From Bacteroidales bacterium (GTDB lineage: Bacteria > Bacteroidota > Bacteroidia > Bacteroidales > Tenuifilaceae): a stretch of DNA of 64,000 nucleotides. Positions 15,640-24,276 of the stretch are shown here, in pieces. Every line of letters starts with the position of its first letter. The first letter of the stretch is position 1. The position numbers and the translations under genes are program-made. The stretch lies in contig JACABB010000010.1 in the NCBI GenBank assembly GCA_013376985.1, positions 1 to 64,000 on the forward strand, written 5' to 3'. The notes under the pieces are model-generated. The model was not told where the DNA came from. It did not search any database and saw only the letters and a list, made by a program, of their open reading frames with translations.

Positions 15640-18600
15640 ATGGCAAAGAATAAAAAATTCATTTCTTGTGACGGGAACTATGCTGCCGCTCACATCGCAT
15701 ATATGTTTAGCGAGGTTGCTGCAATCTATCCCATCACCCCTTCATCCACTATGGCAGAGTACGTTGACGAATGGTCTGCATTTGGTCGGAAAAATATTTT
15801 TGGAGAAACAGTAAAAGTTGCAGAAATGCAATCTGAAGCTGGTGCTGCTGGTGCTGTTCATGGTTCATTGCAAGCTGGTGCGTTAACTACAACCTATACT
15901 GCATCACAAGGCCTTTTGCTGATGATTCCTAATATGTATAAGATATCTGGTGAGTTGCTTCCAGGAGTATTCCATGTATCTGCACGTAGTATTGCTGCTC
16001 AAGCATTATCTATCTTTGGTGACCATAGTGATGTTATGAGTACCCGTTCATGCGGATTTGCTCTATTAGCAACAGGTAGTGTTCAGGAAGTAATGGATTT
16101 AGCAGGTGTTGCTCATTTAACATCTATTAAGACTAGAGTTCCGTTCCTTCATTTCTTTGATGGTTTTAGAACCTCACACGAGATTCAGAAGATTGAAGTT
16201 TTGGAGAATGATGATCTTTCACCACTTGTAGACCGTAAGGCACTTCAGGAATTCCGCGATAGGGCATTAAATCCAGAACATCCTGTAACAAGAGGTACTG
16301 CACAAAATCCAGATATTTACTTCCAATCACGTGAAGCTGCTAACAAATTCTATGATGTAATTCCCGATGTTGTTGAGGATTACATGAAAGAAATCACCAA
16401 GTTAACAGGTCGTGAGTACCACCCATTTAATTACTATGGCGCTGTTGATGCCGAGAATATAGTTATTGCAATGGGTTCAATCACCGATACTCTTTCAGAA
16501 GTTGTTGATTATCTGAATGCAAAAGGCGAAAAAGTTGGTTTGATATCAGTTCATCTTTATCGTCCTTTCTCTGCTAAATACTTATTAAAGGTTCTTCCAA
16601 AATCAGTAAAAAGAATTTGCGTTCTCGATCGCACAAAAGAACCAGGTGCTAATGGTGACCCATTATATTTAGATATTAAAGAAATTTTCTATAATCAGAC
16701 AAACCAACCATTAATTATAGGTGGTCGTTATGGTTTGAGTTCGAAGGATACTACTCCTGCTCAAATGATTGCTGTATTTGAAAATCTAAAACTAAAAGAG
16801 CCAAAGAATCAGTTTACAGTGGGTATTAATGATGATGTTACTTTCAAATCAATACCTGTTGGTGCTGAGATTAACCTTGCTTCTAAGGGTACATTCCAAG
16901 CTAAATTCTATGGACTTGGTTCAGACGGTACTGTTGGAGCAAATAAAAACTCTATCAAGATTATTGGTGACAATACCGATAAATATTGCCAAGCTTACTT
17001 TGCATACGACTCAAAGAAATCAGGTGGTATTACTGTTTCTCACCTTCGTTTTGGTGACAAACAAATCCGTTCACCATATTTAGTTACAACTCCTGATTTT
17101 GTAGCTTGTCACGTTCCATCTTATCTAGGTAGATATGATGTATTAAAGGGTTTAAGTGATGGTGGTACATTTCTACTAAATAGCATTTGGGATGTTGAAG
17201 AAACAAAGGATAAACTTCCTAACTCAATTAAGAAGTATTTAGCAGATCATAAGATCAATTTCTATATGATGAATGCTACTCAAATTGCAGAGGAGATCGG
17301 TTTGGGTAATAGAACAAATACTATCATGCAAAGTGCATTCTTCAAAATCTCTGGCGTTATCCCTTACGAGATGGCTGTTAAGGATATGAAGAAAGCTATT
17401 GATAAATCGTTTGGCCGTAAAGGTGACGAAATCGTAAAGATGAACTACGCTGCTGTTGATCGTGGTGGTGATGTTACTAAGGTTGAAGTTCCTTCAGAGT
17501 GGTCTAAACTTACTCCCGAAAAACCTATTGCAATTGAAGGTGCGCCTGAGTTTATTAATAGGGTTGTTGTTCCTGTAAATAATCAAATGGGTGATGATCT
17601 TCCAGTTAGCGCATTCCTAAATCGCGAAGATGGCACGTTTCCTTCAGGTACAACGGAGTACGAAAAACGTGGTATTGCTGTAAACGTTCCAGAATGGATT
17701 CCTACAAACTGCATTCAGTGTAACCAGTGTTCTTATGTTTGCCCTCACGCTGCAATTCGTCCATTCCTATTGACAGATGCTGAGTTAGCAAAAGTACCTA
17801 AAGGAACTGAAACTGTTAAAGGTAACGGTGGTATTAAAGAGTATAACTTCCGTATTCAGTTAAGTGTACTAGATTGTACGGGTTGCGGTAACTGCGCAGA
17901 TGTTTGTCCTTCGAAGACTAAGGCACTTGTTATGAAGCCTCTTGAAAGTCAAATGGCAGAGGCAGAGCGTTTTGTTTGGATGCACAAGAACGTTGGATAC
18001 AAAGATATTCTTGGAAAAGAAAAATCAGTTAAGAATAGTCAATTCGTACAACCACTATTTGAATTTAGCGGTGCTTGTGCTGGTTGCGGTGAAACACCGT
18101 ATATCAAAGCAATTACCCAACTATTTGGTGATAGAATGATTGTTGCAAACGCTACAGGTTGTTCATCAATCTATGGTGGTTCTGCTCCATCAACTCCTTA
18201 CTGTGCTAACAAAGAGGGGCATGGTCCTGCTTGGGCTAACTCTTTATTTGAAGATAACGCTGAGTACGGTTTTGGTATCGCTACTGGTGTTGATAAACTA
18301 CGCCAACGTGTTGCTGAAAGAATCGCAGTTGCTCTTAATGGTAACTATAGCGATAGTGCTAAAGTTGCAATGAAGGAGTGGGTTCGGGCAAAAGACAATG
18401 CTGCCGAATCTAAAGTTGCTTCAGAAAAACTAATCATTGAGTTTGAAAAGATTAATGATGAATTTGCAAAAGAGCTTCTAGCCCTTAAGCAGTATTTCAT
18501 CAAGAAATCAGTATGGATCTTTGGTGGTGACGGTTGGGCATACGATATCGGATTCGGTGGTCTAGACCATGTTCTTGCTACAGGACAAGATGTTAACGTT

Positions 18601-19167
18601 CTTGTTATGGATACCGAGGTTTACTCAAATACTGGTGGTCAAGCTTCGAAATCAACTCCAATCGCAGCTGTTGCTAAGTTTGCTGCCTCTGGAAAACGTA
18701 TTCGTAAGAAAGATCTAGGTATGATGGCAATTAGTTATGGTTATGTTTATGTTGCTCAAGTATCGATGGGTGCTGATCACAACCAATATTTTAAAGCGAT
18801 CAAAGAAGCCGAGGCTTTCCCTGGACCTTCAATTATTATTGCTTACGCACCATGCATTAACCACGGTTTACGCAACGGTATGGGTGCAACCCAAAACGAA
18901 GCTAAACTTGCCGTTAAATCTGGTTATTGGCATCTATTCCGTTATAACCCTCTACTCGAACAAGAAGGAAAGAATCCTTTCCAACTTGATTCGAAAGAGC
19001 CAGAATGGAATACATTCCAAGATTTCTTAAAGGGTGAAGTACGTTACACTTCTCTACAACTTTCATTCCCTGAGGCTGCAGGAGAACTATTCAAAGCATC
19101 TGAGGAAAATGCTAAGTGGAGGTATAAGTCATACGTAAGAATGTCAAATATGGATTTTTCTAAATAG
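15640..19167 (+). CDS. nifJ: Pyruvate:ferredoxin (flavodoxin) oxidoreductase, single-chain
   Basis: The enzyme oxidatively decarboxylates pyruvate to acetyl-CoA and reduces ferredoxin, a central step in anaerobic metabolism. From ATG 15640 (MAKNKKFISCDGNYAAAHIAY) it has 1175 residues, the normal size of the fused alpha-gamma-delta-beta enzyme. The order is: pyruvate-binding domain I (YPITPSSTMAEYVDEW), domain II, the CoA-binding gamma domain (about 420-620), a two-cluster ferredoxin domain (CIQCNQCSYVCP and CTGCGNCADVCP, about 690-760) and the thiamine diphosphate domain (ACAGCGETPYIK, GDGWAYDIGFGGLDH, DTEVYSNTGGQ). It is monocistronic with a strong terminator at 19189-19216. Codon use is noticeably optimised, fitting a highly expressed gene. 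Confidence 0.97.
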   Translation: MAKNKKFISCDGNYAAAHIAYMFSEVAAIYPITPSSTMAEYVDEWSAFGRKNIFGETVKVAEMQSEAGAAGAVHGSLQAGALTTTYTASQGLLLMIPNMYKISGELLPGVFHVSARSIAAQALSIFGDHSDVMSTRSCGFALLATGSVQEVMDLAGVAHLTSIKTRVPFLHFFDGFRTSHEIQKIEVLENDDLSPLVDRKALQEFRDRALNPEHPVTRGTAQNPDIYFQSREAANKFYDVIPDVVEDYMKEITKLTGREYHPFNYYGAVDAENIVIAMGSITDTLSEVVDYLNAKGEKVGLISVHLYRPFSAKYLLKVLPKSVKRICVLDRTKEPGANGDPLYLDIKEIFYNQTNQPLIIGGRYGLSSKDTTPAQMIAVFENLKLKEPKNQFTVGINDDVTFKSIPVGAEINLASKGTFQAKFYGLGSDGTVGANKNSIKIIGDNTDKYCQAYFAYDSKKSGGITVSHLRFGDKQIRSPYLVTTPDFVACHVPSYLGRYDVLKGLSDGGTFLLNSIWDVEETKDKLPNSIKKYLADHKINFYMMNATQIAEEIGLGNRTNTIMQSAFFKISGVIPYEMAVKDMKKAIDKSFGRKGDEIVKMNYAAVDRGGDVTKVEVPSEWSKLTPEKPIAIEGAPEFINRVVVPVNNQMGDDLPVSAFLNREDGTFPSGTTEYEKRGIAVNVPEWIPTNCIQCNQCSYVCPHAAIRPFLLTDAELAKVPKGTETVKGNGGIKEYNFRIQLSVLDCTGCGNCADVCPSKTKALVMKPLESQMAEAERFVWMHKNVGYKDILGKEKSVKNSQFVQPLFEFSGACAGCGETPYIKAITQLFGDRMIVANATGCSSIYGGSAPSTPYCANKEGHGPAWANSLFEDNAEYGFGIATGVDKLRQRVAERIAVALNGNYSDSAKVAMKEWVRAKDNAAESKVASEKLIIEFEKINDEFAKELLALKQYFIKKSVWIFGGDGWAYDIGFGGLDHVLATGQDVNVLVMDTEVYSNTGGQASKSTPIAAVAKFAASGKRIRKKDLGMMAISYGYVYVAQVSMGADHNQYFKAIKEAEAFPGPSIIIAYAPCINHGLRNGMGATQNEAKLAVKSGYWHLFRYNPLLEQEGKNPFQLDSKEPEWNTFQDFLKGEVRYTSLQLSFPEAAGELFKASEENAKWRYKSYVRMSNMDFSK

Positions 19168-19188
19168 TAAAATCATGTTGGAAATTGA

Positions 19189-19216
19189 AAAGGGTGTCAG
19201 TTGACACCCTTTTTTT
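19189..19216 (+). terminator. Rho-independent terminator of nifJ
   Basis: AGGGTGTCA (19191-19199) pairs perfectly with TGACACCCT (19202-19210) and is followed by seven T. It lies 22 nt after the nifJ stop codon. Confidence 0.93.
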
Positions 19217-19257
19217 ATTAAATTAGCAAATAATTTGTCAATAAAACTATTCTTTTC

Positions 19258-22200
19258 TTGGTAACTACCCAAAATATTGAATTGAATCCCCCAAAATGGA
19301 AGCTGTTATTAGTTTTTTATCTTTTTTTCATAGTTTTCTTTTCTATTCAATCGTATTCCCAAAACCCAGAACCAGTTTTTCGAAGATATACTGTAGATAA
19401 TGGACTTCCCTCTTCGGTTGTTTATCACGTATTTCAGGACTCAAATGGGTATATTTGGTTTGCAACAGCCAATGGGGTAAGTAGATACGATGGCTATAAA
19501 TTTGAAAATTTCGATCTTCAATCCGGACTGGTTGACAATGATGTTTTTGAGATTTATGAAGACTATAGACAAAGAATTTGGTTTATTCCAATGTCTGGTA
19601 AACTATCTTACTTTGAAAATGGCAAGGTAGTTAGTTATAAATACAACAATAAGATAAAGGATCATTTACCTTCAAGCAGGGGACCCATAAAATGTTCGTT
19701 TTATGTTGATAGTCTCGATAATATTTACCTAGGTCTTAAGCAATTTGGATTAATTACTATAAGTCCAGAAGGTATTTATAGAAAGTATGAAGTCGAAAAG
19801 GATATAAATATAAATGCAGAGGAACGATCCAACCGGAAAATATTAATATCTAGCCCTAATCATTTTGATCAAAAATATTTTCGCTTTCAAGGGATATATC
19901 AGAAATTCAAAGTATCGCTTTTAGACCTTATCCCCTATAATGGATACACACATCATCATTTATTTTTTCAAACGGCTCCGGATAGTTCTTTAATATGCAG
20001 TTTAATGCAGTCAATTTTTAAAATTAAGAATGGCAAAGTAGTTAGCAATGTAAGAAAGAATCAGGAGATAATTTGGATGAGTATTGATAGCAAAAACAAT
20101 CTTTGGGTTGCTCCTCAAGGTGGTGGAATTGAATGCTATTCAAATTATGATATCGAAAAAAAACCTCAGATGAATTTTCTTCGCGATATTCAAGTTACTT
20201 CTGTTCTTCAGGATAGGGAAGGTGCCTATTGGTTTAGTTCACTAAATGATGGAGTTTTTTACTGTTCAGAGATAAATTTTGTTAACTATTCTAAAGAAAA
20301 TGGTTTATTTGATAATCGAATAAATGCAATTACTGCCAATCATGATGGAACCTATATTGGGTATGAGTTTGGCTTTGTTGATCTGTTGAAAAATGATAAA
20401 ATAAAACATTATTACTCAAATAATAATTTAGTAAAATATTCATCTGTTCGAAACATACTAATTGATTCGTTAAACAATACTATTTGGATAAGTTCGATTG
20501 ATAAAATATATTTGATTAAGAATAATCAAGTTACAGGCCTTCAAGCTCCAAATAATATATCTGTTTATCCCAGAGAGGTAATAAAAAGTTTATATGGTGG
20601 TTATTGGGTTGGAGCAACTACGGGTTTACTTAAATATGTTGATAATAAGTTTGTTTACGAGTCTGAATTTAAAAAAGATTTTACGGGCTTAATTTACGAT
20701 CTTGTTGAAGATAAGCATGGGACTATTTGGTTTTGCACAATAAATGGACTTTGGAAATACATCAATGGTAGCTATTTATATCAAGGCACTGAAAATTCGC
20801 TGTTAGCTCAAATTATTGTTAGTATTATTCAAAACCCAATTGATTCATCTCTATGGTTGGGTACAAATGGAAATGGGATAGTGATTTATAGAAATGGAAA
20901 AATTTCACAGATAACTCAAAGAGATGGGCTTATTTCAAACTCAATACATAAACTTTATTATTCAAAGAATAATGTTTGGGTGGCAACTAGGCAGGGACTT
21001 TCAAGAATAATTATTAACCAGGAGAAATACACAATTCATAATTTTACTAATGCCAATGGATTACCAACAAATGAAGTAACTACAGTTTGTGAGTATAATA
21101 ATAAAGTATTCGTTGGAACCTCTAAAGGTTTAACAGTATTTGATAAGGAATTGGTTACCGAAGATAAAACTGCACCTAAAGTAATTATTAAAGCATTTAA
21201 GGTTAATAACGAGCCAGTCGATTTATCATTAAAACAGGATGTTAATTTGGAGTATGATCAAAATGTATTAAACTTTGACTTTGTAGGGTTTGTTTACCGA
21301 AAACAAGGGGATGCTCTTTATAGGTATAGGATGATTGGTGTTGATACAACTTGGGTTCAAACCCAAACACCAAATTGTCTTTTCAGCGGCTTATCACATG
21401 GTAATTATACGTTTGAGGTTGAAGTTCAGAGTTATAGTGGAATATGGAGTTCAACTCCAGCATCTATTTTGTTTACCATTCAACCCCCTTTTTGGAAAAG
21501 AACTTGGTTTTTACTTACTGGTACACTTTTTTTTACCATTATTATTTTTTTTATTTTCAAAACTAGGGTGAATTCTATAAAACGAAGAAATGACTTGCTT
21601 CAAAATATTAATCTATATAAGCAGCAATCATTGAGGCAACAAATGAATCCTCATTTTATCTTTAATACTTTAAACTCTATTCAACTTTACATTCTAGAAA
21701 GAGACCCGATTAGTTCACATAAATATCTGACAAAATTTGCACGATTAATGCGTGTAACTTTAGATAACTCCTTAAATTCTACAATCCCTTTGAGAGAAGA
21801 AATAGAAGCCCTTCGATTATACCTCGATTTAGAAAAAATTAGATTAGAAGGAAAATTTGACTATACAATAGATTATGGAGAAAAAGAATCAATTCTATTA
21901 TATAAAATACCAACTTTATTAATTCAGCCGTTTGTTGAAAATGCTATATGGCACGGAATTATGCTCAAAGAGGATAAGACAGGATGGGTGAAAATATCAT
22001 TAATAGATAGTGGTACTATTATAAGTTGCACCATTGAGGACAATGGTGTAGGTCGAAAACATGCCGATACTATCCAACAACTTCGTACTAGAGAGTACAA
22101 ATCAAGAGGTTCGCAGATTACACAGCAAAGAATTGATTTGTTAAGCTTAATGTATAAAGAACAATTTAACATTATATACGAAGACTTAACCGACAATTTA

Positions 22201-22269
22201 GGACTACCATTGGGAACCAGAGTTCTCATATCAATACCCAAAGAAATTAAAACAAATATTCAGATGTAA
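19258..22269 (+). CDS. Two-component sensor histidine kinase, propeller + Y_Y_Y + LytS-type kinase
   Basis: A 1003-residue membrane sensor. After a signal/anchor segment (LLLVFYLFFIVFFSIQS, about 15-31) comes a periplasmic two-component-regulator propeller: repeated units of the type GYIWFATANGVSRYDG, GTIWFCTINGLWKYI, LWLGTNGNGIVIY. A Y_Y_Y immunoglobulin-like domain (about 665-745), one membrane helix (about 752-775) and a His_kinase domain follow, with the phosphoacceptor in RQQMNPHFIFNTLNSIQLY (about residue 800) and an ATPase (IQPFVENAIWHGI). No Trp- or DNA-binding domain is fused. In Bacteroidota such sensors often respond to polysaccharides or stress. The only in-frame start near the signal is TTG 19258 (or TTG 19282). 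The next gene is its LytTR partner. Confidence 0.92.
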   Translation: MVTTQNIELNPPKWKLLLVFYLFFIVFFSIQSYSQNPEPVFRRYTVDNGLPSSVVYHVFQDSNGYIWFATANGVSRYDGYKFENFDLQSGLVDNDVFEIYEDYRQRIWFIPMSGKLSYFENGKVVSYKYNNKIKDHLPSSRGPIKCSFYVDSLDNIYLGLKQFGLITISPEGIYRKYEVEKDININAEERSNRKILISSPNHFDQKYFRFQGIYQKFKVSLLDLIPYNGYTHHHLFFQTAPDSSLICSLMQSIFKIKNGKVVSNVRKNQEIIWMSIDSKNNLWVAPQGGGIECYSNYDIEKKPQMNFLRDIQVTSVLQDREGAYWFSSLNDGVFYCSEINFVNYSKENGLFDNRINAITANHDGTYIGYEFGFVDLLKNDKIKHYYSNNNLVKYSSVRNILIDSLNNTIWISSIDKIYLIKNNQVTGLQAPNNISVYPREVIKSLYGGYWVGATTGLLKYVDNKFVYESEFKKDFTGLIYDLVEDKHGTIWFCTINGLWKYINGSYLYQGTENSLLAQIIVSIIQNPIDSSLWLGTNGNGIVIYRNGKISQITQRDGLISNSIHKLYYSKNNVWVATRQGLSRIIINQEKYTIHNFTNANGLPTNEVTTVCEYNNKVFVGTSKGLTVFDKELVTEDKTAPKVIIKAFKVNNEPVDLSLKQDVNLEYDQNVLNFDFVGFVYRKQGDALYRYRMIGVDTTWVQTQTPNCLFSGLSHGNYTFEVEVQSYSGIWSSTPASILFTIQPPFWKRTWFLLTGTLFFTIIIFFIFKTRVNSIKRRNDLLQNINLYKQQSLRQQMNPHFIFNTLNSIQLYILERDPISSHKYLTKFARLMRVTLDNSLNSTIPLREEIEALRLYLDLEKIRLEGKFDYTIDYGEKESILLYKIPTLLIQPFVENAIWHGIMLKEDKTGWVKISLIDSGTIISCTIEDNGVGRKHADTIQQLRTREYKSRGSQITQQRIDLLSLMYKEQFNIIYEDLTDNLGLPLGTRVLISIPKEIKTNIQM

Positions 22270-22350
22270 CTGAATAATTTATATGTTTTAACAGATCAAA
22301 AATTGTATTTTTACACGATTTTTTCTAAACCGTACTATTAATTTGAAGTA

Positions 22351-23121
22351 ATGATGTACATGCTGAAAGCATTACTGGTTGACGATGAAATTGCATCTAT
22401 AAGATCACTTCAGATACTTCTAAACCAATTTTGCCCTCAAGTCGAGGTCATTGGTATTGCTCGATCAGTGGACGAAGCCCTTGAACAAGTTGTAAAATTA
22501 AAACCAGAACTTATTTTTTTAGATATTGAAATGCCCAACGGAACAGGTTTTGATTTTTTGGAAAGATGTACCAACTGTAATTTTGATATCATTTTTATAA
22601 CAGCACATAACAACTATGCTATTAGAGCCTTTAAGTATAGTGCTATTGACTATATTTTAAAGCCAATTGAAATTGATGAGCTAACCAAGGCTGTTGAAAA
22701 GGTTTATGAATTGAAAAAAAACAACTTCAATAGTCAAAATAAATACAGTGCTCTTTTTGATAACCTTAAAGAAATAATTCCACAGAAATTAGTTGTTGCT
22801 GCAAACGGAGAATATGTATATGTTGATTTAAGAGAGGTTCTTTTTTTCGAAGTTTCTGATGAAAAGGTATTGATTCATTTAGAAAATGGTTCAAAACTTA
22901 GAGTTGATGAAACAATTAATGCAATGGAAGAATCGCTAATTGAGAGAGATTTTTATAGAGTAAACCATAATATTTTAGTGAATATCCAAAAGGTTCAAAA
23001 AATCATTAAAACAGGAAATGGGAGTGTAATACTTGTTGATGGAACACTTTTAACATTAAACCCTTTAAAAAAGGATGATCTAATTACGAGATTAATTGAA
23101 AAAAATATTCACTACACCTAA
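22351..23121 (+). CDS. LytTR-type response regulator
   Basis: A 256-residue regulator with an N-terminal receiver domain: LLVDDEIASI (acidic pair), LIFLDIEMPNGTGF with the phosphorylated Asp (about residue 56), FITAHNNYAIRAFKYSAIDYILKP (Thr and Lys). A C-terminal LytTR DNA-binding domain follows (about 150-252: ANGEYVYVDLREVLFFEVSDEKVLIHLENG, FYRVNHNILVNIQKV). ATG codons at 22351, 22354 and 22360 are all possible starts. It follows the LytS-type kinase by 81 nt and is almost certainly its partner. LytTR regulators bind imperfect direct repeats; I could not identify a target here. Confidence 0.94.
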   Translation: MMYMLKALLVDDEIASIRSLQILLNQFCPQVEVIGIARSVDEALEQVVKLKPELIFLDIEMPNGTGFDFLERCTNCNFDIIFITAHNNYAIRAFKYSAIDYILKPIEIDELTKAVEKVYELKKNNFNSQNKYSALFDNLKEIIPQKLVVAANGEYVYVDLREVLFFEVSDEKVLIHLENGSKLRVDETINAMEESLIERDFYRVNHNILVNIQKVQKIIKTGNGSVILVDGTLLTLNPLKKDDLITRLIEKNIHYT

Positions 23122-23135
23122 CAGCAGAATCAGTT

Positions 23136-23558
23136 ATGGGCAGAATTTTAGCACTTGATATTGGACGAAAACGTACAGGAGTGGCTGTAACTGATCCCCT
23201 TAGAATTATTGCCAATGGCATTAACACAATACCAACCCATACTGTAATTGAATTTTTAACAGAGTATTTTAGTAAAGAGAGCGTTGATACAATAGTAATT
23301 GGTTTTCCACGGCAGATGAACAATCAGTTGTCCGAAGCTGTTACTTACATTCAACCAGTGATAAATCGGATTAAAAAAGTTTTTCCATCCATGATCATTG
23401 AACTTGTTGATGAGAGGTTTACCTCAAAATTAGCTTTTCAAACCATGATTGATGGCGGTGTAAAGAAAAAGGATAGACAAAACAAGGCTCTTGTTGATAC
23501 AATAAGTGCCACAATAATATTGCAGTCCTATATGGAAGGCAGGAACTTTAAAAAATAA
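23136..23558 (+). CDS. ruvX: RuvX/YqgF-family nuclease (putative pre-16S rRNA nuclease)
   Basis: A 140-residue RNase H-fold protein of the YqgF family. Motifs are ILALDIGRKRTGVAVTD (first acidic residue), TIVIGFP, ELVDERFTSKLA (second acidic residue) and DTISATIILQSYM with the last conserved Asp. In E. coli the family member is implicated in maturation of the 16S rRNA 5' end. It starts 14 nt after the response regulator and ends 8 nt before def, so the three may form one transcript. Confidence 0.94.
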   Translation: MGRILALDIGRKRTGVAVTDPLRIIANGINTIPTHTVIEFLTEYFSKESVDTIVIGFPRQMNNQLSEAVTYIQPVINRIKKVFPSMIIELVDERFTSKLAFQTMIDGGVKKKDRQNKALVDTISATIILQSYMEGRNFKK

Positions 23559-23566
23559 ATATTTTT

Positions 23567-24121
23567 ATGATTCGTCCTGTTTATATCTATGGCTCACCAA
23601 TTCTTCGAAAAGTCGCTGTAAATATCGACTCAACATATCCAGATTTAAAGCAGATTATTGAAGATATGTTTGAAACAATGCACCATTCCGATGGAATTGG
23701 ATTGGCAGCTCCTCAAATTGGTCTATCAATCCGATTGATTGTTATAGATGCCTCGCCACTTGAAGAGGATGAAGCTACAATGAAAGATTTTAAAAAAGTT
23801 CTTATCAATGCTAAAATTATTGAGCGATTTGGCGAGAAAAAACTATTTAAAGAGGGCTGTTTGAGTATACCAAATCTTCGCGAAGAGGTTGAACGCGAGG
23901 AGAGCATTCGTATTCAATATCTCGATGAAAATTTCATTCCACATGATGAAGTTTTAGATGGAATTCCTGCTAGGATTGCTCAACATGAGTACGATCATCT
24001 TGAAGGTATGCTTTTCCCCGATCGTATTTCGGCATTACGTCGTAAACTCCTTGCTGGCAAATTACTCTCTATATCTAAAGGTAAGTTTGATGTTGATTAC
24101 AAATTTAAGCTTGCCAAGTAG
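23567..24121 (+). CDS. def: Peptide deformylase
   Basis: The enzyme removes the formyl group from nascent N-terminal methionines. All three metal-site motifs are present: GIGLAAPQIG (about 45-54), EGCLSIP (Cys ligand, about 105) and QHEYDHLEGMLFPD (HExxH, about 150). At 184 residues it is a typical bacterial PDF. It follows ruvX by 8 nt. Confidence 0.97.
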   Translation: MIRPVYIYGSPILRKVAVNIDSTYPDLKQIIEDMFETMHHSDGIGLAAPQIGLSIRLIVIDASPLEEDEATMKDFKKVLINAKIIERFGEKKLFKEGCLSIPNLREEVEREESIRIQYLDENFIPHDEVLDGIPARIAQHEYDHLEGMLFPDRISALRRKLLAGKLLSISKGKFDVDYKFKLAK

Positions 24122-24276
24122 TTAGAAGAGACCGTTTGAATTTAGAAACCTCTATTCTTCAAATTATTCTTGCAAATCGAATATTCGATTTTTTTTAATC
24201 TCATTTATTTTCTTCACCCTTATTATAGGCAATTCAAAAAGAATTTGTAACTTAGATAAAGGAATAAGAATATTGA

